Virus record (IMG/VR): IMGVR_UViG_3300012361_000008
Location: 1-33,077 of that record
Length of the DNA: 33,077 bases
Source of the DNA: a virus
Reading direction: 5' to 3' (one strand)
Shown: positions 21,234 through 29,647 of the stretch, one piece after another
Layout: every line of letters begins with the position of its first letter
Position numbering within the stretch: position 1 is the first letter of the stretch
Notes under the pieces: generated by a model
Told to the model about the DNA's origin: nothing
The model's database searches: none
What the model saw: only the letters and a program-made list of their open reading frames with translations
Position numbers and translations under genes: made by a program

Positions 21234-22735
21234 TGCCGGATTTTGGCGGACCTCCCGTAGCTCAGAACGTCGACGTAAGCCCGAACAAGGGCATACAGAC
21301 GCTCGGCGAGCTCATGGGTCTGCAGCAGAAGCAGATCGCTATCTCGCAGGCGCAGCAGAACCTGGCGACCGGAACTTTCATCCAGCAGCAACAGCAGGCC
21401 GAGGCGCAACGGCAGCAGCAGGCAATGGGAACTCGGCAGGCCGCCACGAAGATGGCGCAGACCGGTCAGGATGCTGAAGGCAATTCGATCCGCGGCGACG
21501 ACGGCGAAATCGATCCGGTCAAGTTTTCGGCCTCGCTAAATCGCATCGATCCGGTCAATGCGGCCCCGATCACGCAGAACATCATCAAGACGCTGAACGA
21601 TAAGTTCACTCTGCAGTCGTCCGCGTTGAAGCTGGATGCGGCGCAACGGCAGATGCTGCAGGGTCCGCTGCAAGCCTTGAATCTGGATCCATCGGACGAC
21701 AACATCACGAACGCGCGCAATGTTGTCGGGCAACTGGCGAGCGCGCATCCGGAGATGGTGAAGACGGCCAATGCCGCTAACTCACTACTCGATCATCTCG
21801 GCAACATCAAGGATCCAGCGGCCCGATCGAAGGCGGCTAATTCGTTTTCTTCGCTGTTCCAGGCGGGTGCTCCGGTGGAAACGCAGCCGAGCGCGGCGCA
21901 GGGCGATATTGGGCCTGCGCTCCTGTTAGGAGCGAGGCAACCTCCGGCTGCTGGCGGAGGCTTCACTTCAGCCACGAGTCTGACCAAAGGCGTCGCGCCC
22001 GGGATCGTCATGGACCTGCAGGGTCAGCCGCATTACATCGGCGGCGCTGCTGGCACAGGAACCGGCATGGGTGCTGGTGGCCCTTCTCCATGGCCGACGC
22101 CGGCGGCAGTCCAGGCTCAGACGAAAACCGCGGCCGATATGTCGGACCACTTCACGGGCCTGAATGCCAGTGCGCAATCTCTGCCACTCGTTACCGGTCT
22201 GACCAAGACAATCGAGGGCTTGGCGCCATCCGCCTTCACCGGCCCCGGCGGCGACAAACGGCAGTACATGGCTGGACTCGCGCGCGTATTTGGCGTGAAT
22301 CTGACCGGCGATGCGCAGACCGACACGAACCTGATGAACAAGGCCATGGCGCAGCTGAATATCTCGACGCCGGCCGGAACCGACGCGGCTCGAGCGCTGA
22401 TCGAAGCGGGACAGCCGAATTCACACATGGACGCGGCCGCCATCAGGGAGGCTGCTGGGACGGTCGCCGGGCAGGTGCGCATGAACGCCGCCGAACGCAA
22501 TTTCCTGCAGACCACACGCCTGTCTAACCGCGGCGCAGGCGATCCGCAGGCCTATCAGGAAGGACGGCAGGCCTTCGAGGCCAACGCCGATCCGCGCATC
22601 TGGCAGTACGAGGAGCTCGTCAGAAGCAATCCGAAGGCTGCGACCTCGTTCATCAGCCGGCAGCCCGACAAAGCCGATTTGATCCGCAAGACCGGCGCGC
22701 TCGAGCAGATGGGATTTTTCCGTGGGACTCGCTGA
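21233..22735 (+). CDS. Ejection-type internal virion protein (P22 gp20-like position)
   Basis: A 500-residue protein starting at ATG 21233, overlapping the previous TGA by one base. Residues 20-70 are a Gln/Ala-rich coiled coil (LQQKQIAISQAQQNLATG, QQQQQAEAQRQQQ). The middle part is hydrophilic helices, then a Pro/Gly linker. The C-terminal third is helical with NADPRIWQYEELV and KADLIRKTGALEQMGFF. The length and order match the second P22 ejection gene (gp20 is about 471). Sequence identity to gp20 is not visible by eye. Likely function: part of the trans-envelope DNA channel. Confidence 0.65.
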   Translation: MPDFGGPPVAQNVDVSPNKGIQTLGELMGLQQKQIAISQAQQNLATGTFIQQQQQAEAQRQQQAMGTRQAATKMAQTGQDAEGNSIRGDDGEIDPVKFSASLNRIDPVNAAPITQNIIKTLNDKFTLQSSALKLDAAQRQMLQGPLQALNLDPSDDNITNARNVVGQLASAHPEMVKTANAANSLLDHLGNIKDPAARSKAANSFSSLFQAGAPVETQPSAAQGDIGPALLLGARQPPAAGGGFTSATSLTKGVAPGIVMDLQGQPHYIGGAAGTGTGMGAGGPSPWPTPAAVQAQTKTAADMSDHFTGLNASAQSLPLVTGLTKTIEGLAPSAFTGPGGDKRQYMAGLARVFGVNLTGDAQTDTNLMNKAMAQLNISTPAGTDAARALIEAGQPNSHMDAAAIREAAGTVAGQVRMNAAERNFLQTTRLSNRGAGDPQAYQEGRQAFEANADPRIWQYEELVRSNPKAATSFISRQPDKADLIRKTGALEQMGFFRGTR

Positions 22736-24974
22736 GCAGATGGCGCTGGATGCTGCGGCGCCAACAGTATCGGAACCACCGGCGCCGCAAGCGCTGAGCA
22801 GCCAGATGGCGCAGGATGCAGGCGGCGAGCCATCGCGTTCCTATCAGAATCAGCCAGCGGTAGGCCTCATTCGAGGCGTAGCGCACGCCAACCCAGCGGC
22901 TGAGCTATCGGCCCTTAAGGCGTCGGTGCCGACCGTTCCTGAGGCTCCAGTCCCCACTTCAGCATGGCGAGCTTATGTCGCAGATCCTAAATCAGATTTT
23001 GTGGGGGACACCGTTCGCGGTATTTCGGAGGCAATTACTACTACCGCCTTGAATGCCCCTGGTGCTACCGTCTCAGGTATCGGCAAATTCGTGAAGGGGT
23101 TAGGCAGTGCGGAACAGCTTGCAAGTCCGATTACCGAGGCCGTCGGCGGCGCAATCGAGAGCGCAGGAAGCGCCATCACACCCGGGGATTGGGGTCAGCC
23201 TAAGACGGCTATTGGACGGCTTCCAGCAGCCGCAGGTAGTGCCATTGGAGCCACATTCGGGCTTGCCGGGCAAGGTTACAAGGGCGTGGCGGAACTCGCC
23301 GGCTTTCCGCGCGTTGGTGCTGTGCTGTCTAATGTTGTATCCGCTGCTCCTATTCTTGCTGGTGGCGCAGAGGCGACGGGAGCTCTCAAAGCAAGCTCGG
23401 CGCCGCTCCTAAGTCGATATAAACCGCCAGCGCTTCCGACTGGGTTGCAAGAGAGTGCCGGGTCGGCCCCCGCACTTTCGCAGCAGATGGCCGGCGGTGG
23501 CGCGGCCTCCGCGAATCTGAATCCGTACCCGCAGCTAACCGGGCAGATGTACGTCCGGGACGGCCAATTTCCGGTCATCAAGCAATCAACGATCGGGCAG
23601 GATGTATCGCCTGCAGAGCAGGCAGTACGCGCCGGCATCGCCAACGACCTCGGAGTCCTGCCACGCCCCGGAGTCGTCAATGGCAACCCAGCAACACTCG
23701 CTGCTGAGACGATCCTGAAAAAAGACGGAACCAGCGCGCAAGGGCAAGTGATAGCGCAGCAGATAGCTACGGAACAGGCAGCGATGCACGATCTTGCGGA
23801 CAACATCGTCCAATCGACAGGCAAGAATACGCGCTTGGGTGACGCTGGATCGGCTGGCATCGTTCAGGACGCGATCGGCAGGGAAGGCCTCGAAGGCTAT
23901 TACCGTGCCGGGATCAAGCAGCTCTATAGCGCTGCCGACAAACGCGCAGCCGGCACCCCCGTGCAGACGCCGACCGTCGATGCGATCATGGCTGATCCGG
24001 CGACGGAATCCTTGATGCGCGTGGCTGGCGTTCAATCTCTGCATAGCGGGCTGCAGGGTCTGATCGATTCGTTCAAGCGAAGCGGCTTTGCAGATGAGTC
24101 CGGAGCCGCTGCTCCGAATACGGCTTTCGCCGCAGAAAAGATGCGGCAGTACCTCAATCAAGCCTGGACGCCGGAGAACTCATTTTGGGTCGGAAAGATC
24201 CAGGACGCGCTCGATAAGGATGTGCTCGGCTCTGCCGGTGATGATATCTACTCGGCCTCGCGCGATCTGAATTCTCAGTACAAATCTTTGTATGAATCGC
24301 GCCTTATGCAGTCGATCACCGGAGGCAAGCGCGGCACCGCTGGCATGACGCCATCGGCCGATCTAATGGATAAGATCGTAGGCGCTCCAATGGAACAGTT
24401 CGCACCGTTCTATGACGCGTTGAACAAGGTAAAGAGCATGCCAGGAGTAGACGCTGACTTGGTTTCAAGGGCGGATGCGGCGCTGTCGGAAATAAGGGGA
24501 GCGCTTGCCACGAAGATTTATCGCGCGGGCGCAAGTCGAATCGGTGCATGGGATGCCGCTGGAGTCAACAAAGCGCTCAACTCGATAGATGACAAGCTCT
24601 CATACACGATGACGCCGGAACAGATGGCGGATTTGCATACGCTTAACACGGCAGGCCAGATCATGCCTGCCGAAACAGCCTATCCGGGCGCCGCACTTCA
24701 AACCAAAAAAGCGGGAGAACTCGGCATCGTCGGCAAGAATCTGCCGGCAGCCGGCGCAGCAGTTGGCGAATTCATCGCACCAGGCGGCGCTGGCGCTTGG
24801 ACTGGAGCCAAGTTAGGAACGCTGCTACAGCCGAAACTTTCCGCTGCCAAGGATCTAGCAGCCGCTCGAGCGCTTCACGAAAAGATGCTCACCAATGCTG
24901 CGATGGCGCAAAAGTCGCGTGCGAATGTGGTGGAAATAAGGGGAGCAACACCTCCCGGGACAGGAGGGCAATAA
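22722..24974 (+). CDS. Large ejection-type internal virion protein (P22 gp16-like position)
   Basis: A 750-residue protein from GTG 22722, overlapping the previous gene by 14 bases; the start codon sits in the earlier gene's last codons and no better start exists nearby. Residues 1-35 contain two DQMA-like repeats (LAEQMALDAA and LSSQMAQDAG). Residues 95-215 hold Gly/Ala-rich hydrophobic helices (KFVKGLGSAEQLASPITEAVG, split by polar residues) suited to membranes. The rest is long helices. P22 gp16 is 609 residues and the last of the trio. It should enter the host membrane and help draw the genome in. Base composition is locally lower in GC. Confidence 0.65.
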   Translation: MGLAEQMALDAAAPTVSEPPAPQALSSQMAQDAGGEPSRSYQNQPAVGLIRGVAHANPAAELSALKASVPTVPEAPVPTSAWRAYVADPKSDFVGDTVRGISEAITTTALNAPGATVSGIGKFVKGLGSAEQLASPITEAVGGAIESAGSAITPGDWGQPKTAIGRLPAAAGSAIGATFGLAGQGYKGVAELAGFPRVGAVLSNVVSAAPILAGGAEATGALKASSAPLLSRYKPPALPTGLQESAGSAPALSQQMAGGGAASANLNPYPQLTGQMYVRDGQFPVIKQSTIGQDVSPAEQAVRAGIANDLGVLPRPGVVNGNPATLAAETILKKDGTSAQGQVIAQQIATEQAAMHDLADNIVQSTGKNTRLGDAGSAGIVQDAIGREGLEGYYRAGIKQLYSAADKRAAGTPVQTPTVDAIMADPATESLMRVAGVQSLHSGLQGLIDSFKRSGFADESGAAAPNTAFAAEKMRQYLNQAWTPENSFWVGKIQDALDKDVLGSAGDDIYSASRDLNSQYKSLYESRLMQSITGGKRGTAGMTPSADLMDKIVGAPMEQFAPFYDALNKVKSMPGVDADLVSRADAALSEIRGALATKIYRAGASRIGAWDAAGVNKALNSIDDKLSYTMTPEQMADLHTLNTAGQIMPAETAYPGAALQTKKAGELGIVGKNLPAAGAAVGEFIAPGGAGAWTGAKLGTLLQPKLSAAKDLAAARALHEKMLTNAAMAQKSRANVVEIRGATPPGTGGQ

Positions 24975-26789
24975 ATGGCCGCCGTCGTCTCTCTCGTAGC
25001 GCCTCCCGTTTTGCAATTCTTCAATAATCTCGGCGTGCCCAATGCTGGCGGTAGCCTGTTGACGCAAGTCGGCGGCATCAACACTGCGACCTATCAAGAC
25101 TCGGCCGGTACGATCCCGTTGCCGAATCCGATTCCATTGAATTCGCGCGGCGAAGTCTCCAACGCCGCAGGCATCTCCAGTCAGTTGTTTCTCATACAAG
25201 GAAGCATCTACACATTTATTCTATACGATGCCGCCGGCAATCAGATCGATACGTTTACCTATGCGGTCGGCATTTCCACTGGTCTTGCGACTCAAAGCAG
25301 CTTCACGCCAGCCGGCACGGGAGCCGTAACCACGACGGTCGCGGCCAAGCTCGCGCAGGAAATGAGCTGCTTCGATTTCATGACTGCCGCACAGATTGCA
25401 TCGGTTCAAGCCAATACGTTCGTCACGGATGTTACCGCGCCGCTGATCGCAGCGATTTCGGCAGCATCAGTTCTTGGAATCGCGCGACTGCGTATCCCGA
25501 GTGGGGGCTATCTCGTCAGTGCAACACTGAACCGTCCCGCCGATGTCTATTTGATAGGCGATGGGCCTGAATTCACCACCATCAAGGCGGCGCCGACATT
25601 CAACGGAAACATCATTGCGACCATCGGGAACTCGGTGGCCGTAGTGAATCGCGGAGGCGTGCAGAATCTTTGCGTCTTCGGAAGCTGGGGCGCAAATCAT
25701 GCGAATACGCTCTCGGTGGGTATTTTCGAGCAATGGACCAATCGCTCAATTTACAAGGATCTGCGCATCCATGGCTGCTATCGCGGAATGTACGGGCAGG
25801 CTTTATGGCAGGTCATCTGGGACAACATCAGCGTAGACGGTTTGGGCTCGTTCCAGAGCGATACCGGGTTTTACCTTGATCAACTGCTGCTGACATTCCC
25901 GGTCGGAACATCCAATGCGGTTCAGGCGGTAAACTGCATTTCTCAGCAGACGAACACCATGGGATTCAACATGCTCAATCCCAATGGATCGAAGTTCGTC
26001 AGCTGCGAGGCGCAGGGCGGCAACGTGGGTTTCTCCATCGGGAATACGGCTGCCGGATGCTATCCGATCGAATTTCTGACGATGAGCAATTGTCTCGCCG
26101 ATACGAACGCCAGCAATGGATTTCAGTTCCTGCAGGGCTCGAATGCATCGCCCGTGATGTATATGCAGCTTTCCAACTGCTGGGCTTCGAGTCATGGTCA
26201 AACGGGCTTTTACCTGAATGGCTGCCAATGGATCAATCTCACGAACAGCCAGAGCGAGAACAATAATCTTGGCGCAGTGCTGTTAAGTCAGTCCAGCCAA
26301 TGCAGTGTCACTGGCGGTATCTATCAAGGCAATAATCTGACCAGCAATGTCGGCATTGGCGACATACAGATAAGCGGAGGCAGCTACAATCTGATTGCCA
26401 ATAATTTCTCGAATATGGCGAATGGAGTCAGCGTCTCCTTTCTTGAATCAAACGCTACCAACAATAATAATGTGGTGGGTAATACGTTTTTTCAGGGCGC
26501 CACTTTTATCGGAGCGGCGAGTCGGTCAATCTCGAATTTTGGATACAATCCGGTCGGGATCACGCCGCAGACCGTTGGCGCTTCCCCGGCCACAATAACG
26601 GCTGCCCAATCTCCAGAGACGCATTATTTGAAGCAGTCGGCCACCAATACCGCCACTGTGGCAAAGGGCGGCAATACGCTCGGCACCCTGACAGCCGGAA
26701 CGACCCTCGTTGTGCAACTCGATCCAGGAGGAAGCTATGTGGTCACTTGGGCAACAACCGCCCCAACCTACATCAAGGACATCCATTGA
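24975..26789 (+). CDS. Tailspike with right-handed beta-helix (putative polysaccharide depolymerase)
   Basis: A 604-residue protein starting right after the previous TAA. Residues 1-105 resemble the N-terminal phage-tail attachment domain: PVLQFFNNLGVPNAGGSLL, then YQDSAGTIPLPNPIPLN and FTYAVG. Residues about 175-510 have the coil-like repeats of a pectate-lyase-type beta-helix (LRIPSGGYLVSA, YLIGDGPEFTTIKA, MSNCLADTNASNGFQF, LSNCWASSHGQTGFYLNGCQWI). The C-terminal 80 residues form a separate strand domain. Such spikes bind and often cleave O-antigen or capsule and set host range. Codon usage is more A/T-rich than the head genes, as expected of an exchanged receptor-binding gene. Confidence 0.85.
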   Translation: MAAVVSLVAPPVLQFFNNLGVPNAGGSLLTQVGGINTATYQDSAGTIPLPNPIPLNSRGEVSNAAGISSQLFLIQGSIYTFILYDAAGNQIDTFTYAVGISTGLATQSSFTPAGTGAVTTTVAAKLAQEMSCFDFMTAAQIASVQANTFVTDVTAPLIAAISAASVLGIARLRIPSGGYLVSATLNRPADVYLIGDGPEFTTIKAAPTFNGNIIATIGNSVAVVNRGGVQNLCVFGSWGANHANTLSVGIFEQWTNRSIYKDLRIHGCYRGMYGQALWQVIWDNISVDGLGSFQSDTGFYLDQLLLTFPVGTSNAVQAVNCISQQTNTMGFNMLNPNGSKFVSCEAQGGNVGFSIGNTAAGCYPIEFLTMSNCLADTNASNGFQFLQGSNASPVMYMQLSNCWASSHGQTGFYLNGCQWINLTNSQSENNNLGAVLLSQSSQCSVTGGIYQGNNLTSNVGIGDIQISGGSYNLIANNFSNMANGVSVSFLESNATNNNNVVGNTFFQGATFIGAASRSISNFGYNPVGITPQTVGASPATITAAQSPETHYLKQSATNTATVAKGGNTLGTLTAGTTLVVQLDPGGSYVVTWATTAPTYIKDIH

Positions 26790-26913
26790 GTCGGCGATCG
26801 ATCATTACTTGAATGGCGACCCGCATGACTTCGTTCCTCTTTCGATTCATCTCGATAATCTCGAAAAGATAGAGGCGAATGGTGGACATCATCGAACAGC
26901 TTCGCAGGGATGA
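26737..26913 (+). CDS. Possible 58-residue protein overlapping tailspike and lysozyme
   Basis: ATG 26737 has a textbook AGGAGG at 26726-26731 with a five-base spacer, inside the tailspike 3' end in another frame. The product includes SAIDHYLNGDPHDFVPLSI and HLDNLEKIEANGG, which look protein-like across the 89-base gap (26790-26878). It ends 35 bases inside the lysozyme. The gap otherwise would be the only gene-free spot in this operon. No homolog is known; the strong ribosome site could also serve only to keep the operon translated into the lysozyme. Confidence 0.5.
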   Translation: MWSLGQQPPQPTSRTSIESAIDHYLNGDPHDFVPLSIHLDNLEKIEANGGHHRTASQG

Positions 26914-27289
26914 GGGCGTGCGCTTAAAGCCATACACCGATACGGTGGGTAGGCTCACTGTGGGAGTGGGCAGAAACCTGACCGACGTCGGACTGTCGGA
27001 TGACGAGGTCGATTACCTGCTCGCCAACGACGTGAAGCGCGCGCAGGACGGCCTCGCGCAGTTCGCTTGGTATGCGGGGCTCGATCCGGTGCGGCAGGGT
27101 GCGTGCGTCAATCTCGCATTCAATCTTGGCATCGCGGGGCTTTTGCATTTTCCGCACTTCATCGTCGCCATGTCGCATGGCGACTGGCCCGAAGCAGTGG
27201 CTCAGTTACACGATTCGATCTGGGCGAGACAAGTAGGGGACAGAGCTATTCGCTTGGAGCAGCAAATCCTGAGTGGCGAATGGGTTTGA
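26879..27289 (+). CDS. Phage lysozyme (GH24 muramidase, T4-lysozyme-like)
   Basis: A 136-residue enzyme that cuts the beta-1,4 bond between MurNAc and GlcNAc in peptidoglycan. It begins VDIIEQLRRDEGVRLKPYTD and continues TVGRLTVGVGRNLTD. Glu12, Asp21 and Thr27 match the catalytic triad of T4 lysozyme (Glu11, Asp20, Thr26). The end matches family GDRAIRLEQQIL. There is no signal peptide, so release needs a holin. GAGG at 26871-26874 is its ribosome site. The holin gene of this module, just downstream, is interrupted. Confidence 0.92.
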   Translation: MVDIIEQLRRDEGVRLKPYTDTVGRLTVGVGRNLTDVGLSDDEVDYLLANDVKRAQDGLAQFAWYAGLDPVRQGACVNLAFNLGIAGLLHFPHFIVAMSHGDWPEAVAQLHDSIWARQVGDRAIRLEQQILSGEWV

Positions 27290-27318
27290 TGGCTGCGATG
27301 TCCGTATGATTTTCTCGC

Positions 27319-27762
27319 ATGTGGATACTCGTCACAATACGCCGCACCAGTCGGGCGCCGGAGGGCACTGTAGGCACCGCATGGCTGGCCGGGCACACGA
27401 AAGAGCGCTTCGAAAGCCTGGAGCCGCGCGACTGCATCCCGGCCGGCGTCTACGAAGGCTACCTGCACCGCGTTCCGGTGCTCGGCGTGGATCACCCGCA
27501 GTTTCGGCGCGTCTATGAACTGCAGCGCGTACCAGGGCACAAGCACGTCGAAATCGATCGGGGCCACTTTGCGGGTGACGTGAAGCTCGGATTGGCTAAC
27601 GACATGCTCGGCATGATCGCTTTCGGCTTCGGCTTCGGGCTGCGCTCGCCCGGGAACGGATTCGCGAAGCAGATGTGCTTGCAGCATTCAGCGCGAGCGA
27701 TCGCCAAATTCATGTGCTACACCCAAGGGCAGGGCATCCGCGTGGAGATCCTGGATCCGTAG
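27319..27762 (+). CDS. DUF5675-like protein in the lysis module
   Basis: A 147-residue protein starting at ATG 27319, 29 bases after the lysozyme stop; no good ribosome site is seen. The pattern TLE...CIPAGVYEGYL.RVPVLG.....RVYELQRVPGHKHVEI matches the short DUF5675 domain often found near phage lysins. The 60 C-terminal residues (MLGMIAFGFGFGLRSPG and a Cys/His region) are not part of that pattern. The domain has no proven role; by association it may be lysis-related. It lies between lysozyme and the broken holin. Confidence 0.6.
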   Translation: MWILVTIRRTSRAPEGTVGTAWLAGHTKERFESLEPRDCIPAGVYEGYLHRVPVLGVDHPQFRRVYELQRVPGHKHVEIDRGHFAGDVKLGLANDMLGMIAFGFGFGLRSPGNGFAKQMCLQHSARAIAKFMCYTQGQGIRVEILDP

Positions 27763-27771
27763 GGAGCGACG

Positions 27772-28170
27772 ATGGATCTGACCGGTATCGGCTCTCTCGC
27801 CGACCTCGCTAAACGGCTCACCGACGTCTTCCTGCCGGACAAGGCACAGCAGGAAAAGGATGCCGCAGCCTACAAGATCCAGCAGCTGATCGCCGACTCC
27901 GACGCCTTCAAGGCGCAGGCCGGCATCGTTCAGCAGGAGGTCGCGAGCTCGAATTGGTTGGCGTCCAGCTGGCGCCCGATCACCATGCTGATCTTCGTCG
28001 CGCTGATCGTGGCCCGTTGATTCGGCTGGACCGCGCCGAATCTTCAGCCCGAGGAATACATCAAGCTGTGGGATATCGTGCAGCTCGGGCTTGGTGGCTA
28101 CGTAATTGGCCGAAGTGCCGAGAAGATCGTGCCGACGATCGCAAGCGCTATCCGAGCCGGTAAACAGTAG
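27772..28170 (+). pseudogene. Holin (3-TM family) gene interrupted by an in-frame TGA
   Basis: The reading frame opens at ATG 27772 with GGGAG upstream and runs 82 codons to a TGA at 28018-28020. It then continues without a gap to TAG 28168-28170, 132 codons in all. The part after the TGA (FGWTAPNLQPEEYIKLW and then GLGGYVIGRSAEKI) is the usual second half of this holin family, where a Trp (TGG) is expected at codon 83. So one G-to-A change at 28020 explains it. The truncated form keeps the N-terminal helices and the first TM (PITMLIFVALIVAR) and loses the second. Whether it is dead, read through, or a sequencing error cannot be told here. Confidence 0.8.
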
Positions 28171-28234
28171 AGCACGATCCCGGTGAGCACGGCGCTGACC
28201 ACCATCGCCTCAGCCGCCCCGATAAGCCGATCGA

Positions 28235-28438
28235 CTATGCGCACGGCCGCCAGTCGTAGCCCATCCTGATCCCGCGCCAGGAGCACAGGGCGGCCCGCTC
28301 CGGGCTCGTAGCCCAGTTGCACCAGTACTCGCCGGTCCAGCGTGCCCAGGTCCTGTAAGCCACGGTTGGAATGCGGACTTCCAGGACGCCGGGCTGCACT
28401 GGCAGGGTGCTGGCGTCGAGCCAGCGAATGGTGCTCAT
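28235..28438 (-). CDS. Hypothetical Trp-rich protein, end of the leftward operon
   Basis: A 67-residue protein whose ATG (28436-28438) overlaps the upstream stop (ATGA). It starts STIRWLDASTLPVQPGVLEVR and has eight Trp, with YRTWARWTGEYWCNW in the middle and RMGYDWRPC at the end. Small phage proteins with W..... P..GVYEVR openings are common and uncharacterised. It is the last gene of the minus operon; its stop lies 64 bases from the end of the interrupted holin on the other strand. No terminator hairpin is visible between. Confidence 0.65.
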   Translation of the reverse strand: MSTIRWLDASTLPVQPGVLEVRIPTVAYRTWARWTGEYWCNWATSPERAALCSWRGIRMGYDWRPCA

Positions 28439-28632
28439 TTGATCGTCCCGTCCGGCATGCGGATGCGGGTCAGGCCCCGGTTGTTCACGTCGACGATGCG
28501 CTCCGGCCCGCGCCCCAGCGGCTCCGTAAGCCACCACAGCATGCCCAGAATGGCCGCCAAGCTGGTAGCGCTGAACGCCACGAAGACCGCCGCAATACGC
28601 ACCCAATCGAGGGCCAAATCGAGCCAGGTCAT
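28435..28632 (-). CDS. 65-residue single-TM protein beside the second lysis module
   Basis: ATG 28632 overlaps the 3' end of the holin-like gene. Residues about 10-37 are one hydrophobic helix (VRIAAVFVAFSATSLAAILG and MLWWL). The remaining polar tail contains GPERIVDVNNRG. It may be a holin partner, antiholin or lysis timing factor, judging from its place after a holin-like gene and the lysin. No defined family is recognised. Stop and next start overlap by ATGA. Confidence 0.6.
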   Translation of the reverse strand: MTWLDLALDWVRIAAVFVAFSATSLAAILGMLWWLTEPLGRGPERIVDVNNRGLTRIRMPDGTIK

Positions 28633-29168
28633 TTTCTCGCGACCGCCGCAACGGTTTCGGCGTTGATGCTGGCCGTGCTCTGGCTGTGCCGGGTGCTGCC
28701 CAGCCAGAAGTTCAGCACTTGCGTGTAGCCGGCCCCCAGTGACCCGATCAGGATCAGGAACGCCTGATTCTCGGTGACATCGACCCCCGCCAGCATGGCC
28801 GACAGGATCCCGAGAAACCCTAGCGTGATGATGATCGAAAGCACTGCTGGCACTGGGGAGGGCTTGGCGACCTGCATCTGACGCGCGCCCTCTACGTCCT
28901 GCAGCTGCATCCTCTCCAAATCGACGTCCAGGGCCTTCATCTTGGCCTGGAAGTCCTGATCGGCCTTCTTCAGGCTCGCGATCTGCTCGCCAGTGAGCTG
29001 GCCGTTGACGATTGCCTGTTCGATCTTGTCGGTTGAGCCGTCGCCACCCGTGATCCCTAGCGCCGACTCGATGGCAGACACTGCCATGCCGGCAACCGGG
29101 GTGCCGACCGCCGATGCAATGGTTGGCGCGATACGCTCTATGAATGCAAGCCAAGCGGGAGTGCCCAT
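28629..29168 (-). CDS. Two-TM holin-like membrane protein
   Basis: A 179-residue protein starting at ATG 29168, overlapping the lysin stop by one base (TGATG). Residues 50-100 are a charged amphipathic helix ending LQDVEGARQMQ. Residues about 105-127 (PVPAVLSIIITLGFLGILSA) and 134-157 (NQAFLILIGSLGAGYTQVLN) are TM helices, followed by a polar WLGSTRHSQ tail. This LGAGYTQVLNFWLGS ending is familiar from holin-like proteins of proteobacterial phages. It differs from the broken holin on the plus strand. It likely makes the inner-membrane holes that release the adjacent endolysin. Confidence 0.75.
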   Translation of the reverse strand: MGTPAWLAFIERIAPTIASAVGTPVAGMAVSAIESALGITGGDGSTDKIEQAIVNGQLTGEQIASLKKADQDFQAKMKALDVDLERMQLQDVEGARQMQVAKPSPVPAVLSIIITLGFLGILSAMLAGVDVTENQAFLILIGSLGAGYTQVLNFWLGSTRHSQSTASINAETVAAVARK

Positions 29169-29635
29169 CAGGCTACCGCCGGCGCATCCAGCGCGGCCAG
29201 ATTGTGGGCGCGCATGATGCTGATGAGCTTGTCACTGTATGAAGGATCGGTGGCATAGCCGGCCGCCTGCACCGCTCGGGCGAATTCCTCGCCGTTCGCC
29301 GCCTCGAAGCAGTGCGCGTAGCGCGGATGCGACAGGAAGTCATCGTGATCCTCGAGACACGATTCGAAATCCCGATACTTGCGCCAGTAGGCCGGCACCA
29401 TGATCCAGCCACGATCGGAAGTCCATTCGCGCGTATCCATCGAAACACGCTCGCCCAGCCACGCCGGATCCGCCTTGACCCCGAAAAGGTTGAACGCTTC
29501 GACGGCCAAGCGGGAATGCCCCCAGCCCGACTCGAGCGCGGCCTCGGCGACCGTGAAGCTGGCCGGAACCCTGGTTTTCGCCTGCGCTGCTTGCGCCGGC
29601 CCGGACATCGCGGCGATGAATTCGGCTGGCGTCAT
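29168..29635 (-). CDS. Peptidoglycan hydrolase, GH73/FlgJ-like glucosaminidase
   Basis: A 155-residue enzyme with GGAGG before ATG 29635. VAEAALESGWGHSRLAVEAFN at residues 28-48 contains the catalytic Glu35 of the GH73 family, followed by NLFGVKADPAW. YRKYRDFESCLEDHDDFL and an RYAHC...A..AGYATDPSYSDKL end complete the fold. It hydrolyses the GlcNAc-MurNAc bond. No signal sequence is present, so it should be released by the holin-like protein encoded next. Together they form a second lysis cassette, opposite in direction to the GH24 lysozyme. Confidence 0.88.
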   Translation of the reverse strand: MTPAEFIAAMSGPAQAAQAKTRVPASFTVAEAALESGWGHSRLAVEAFNLFGVKADPAWLGERVSMDTREWTSDRGWIMVPAYWRKYRDFESCLEDHDDFLSHPRYAHCFEAANGEEFARAVQAAGYATDPSYSDKLISIMRAHNLAALDAPAVA

Positions 29636-29647
29636 GGCGGCCTCCGT

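Noticed and set aside
27289-27309. Six-codon frame overlapping the lysozyme stop
   Set aside because: Too short and without its own ribosome site.
27772-28170. General TGA-to-Trp recoding as the reason for the split holin
   Set aside because: Many genes here stop at TGA with overlapping ATG, and TGG is used for Trp everywhere else.
28435-29154. Long minus frame of 239 codons
   Set aside because: Only its last 65 codons look like protein (TM helix); the rest is a shadow of the holin-like gene, so the start was set at 28632.
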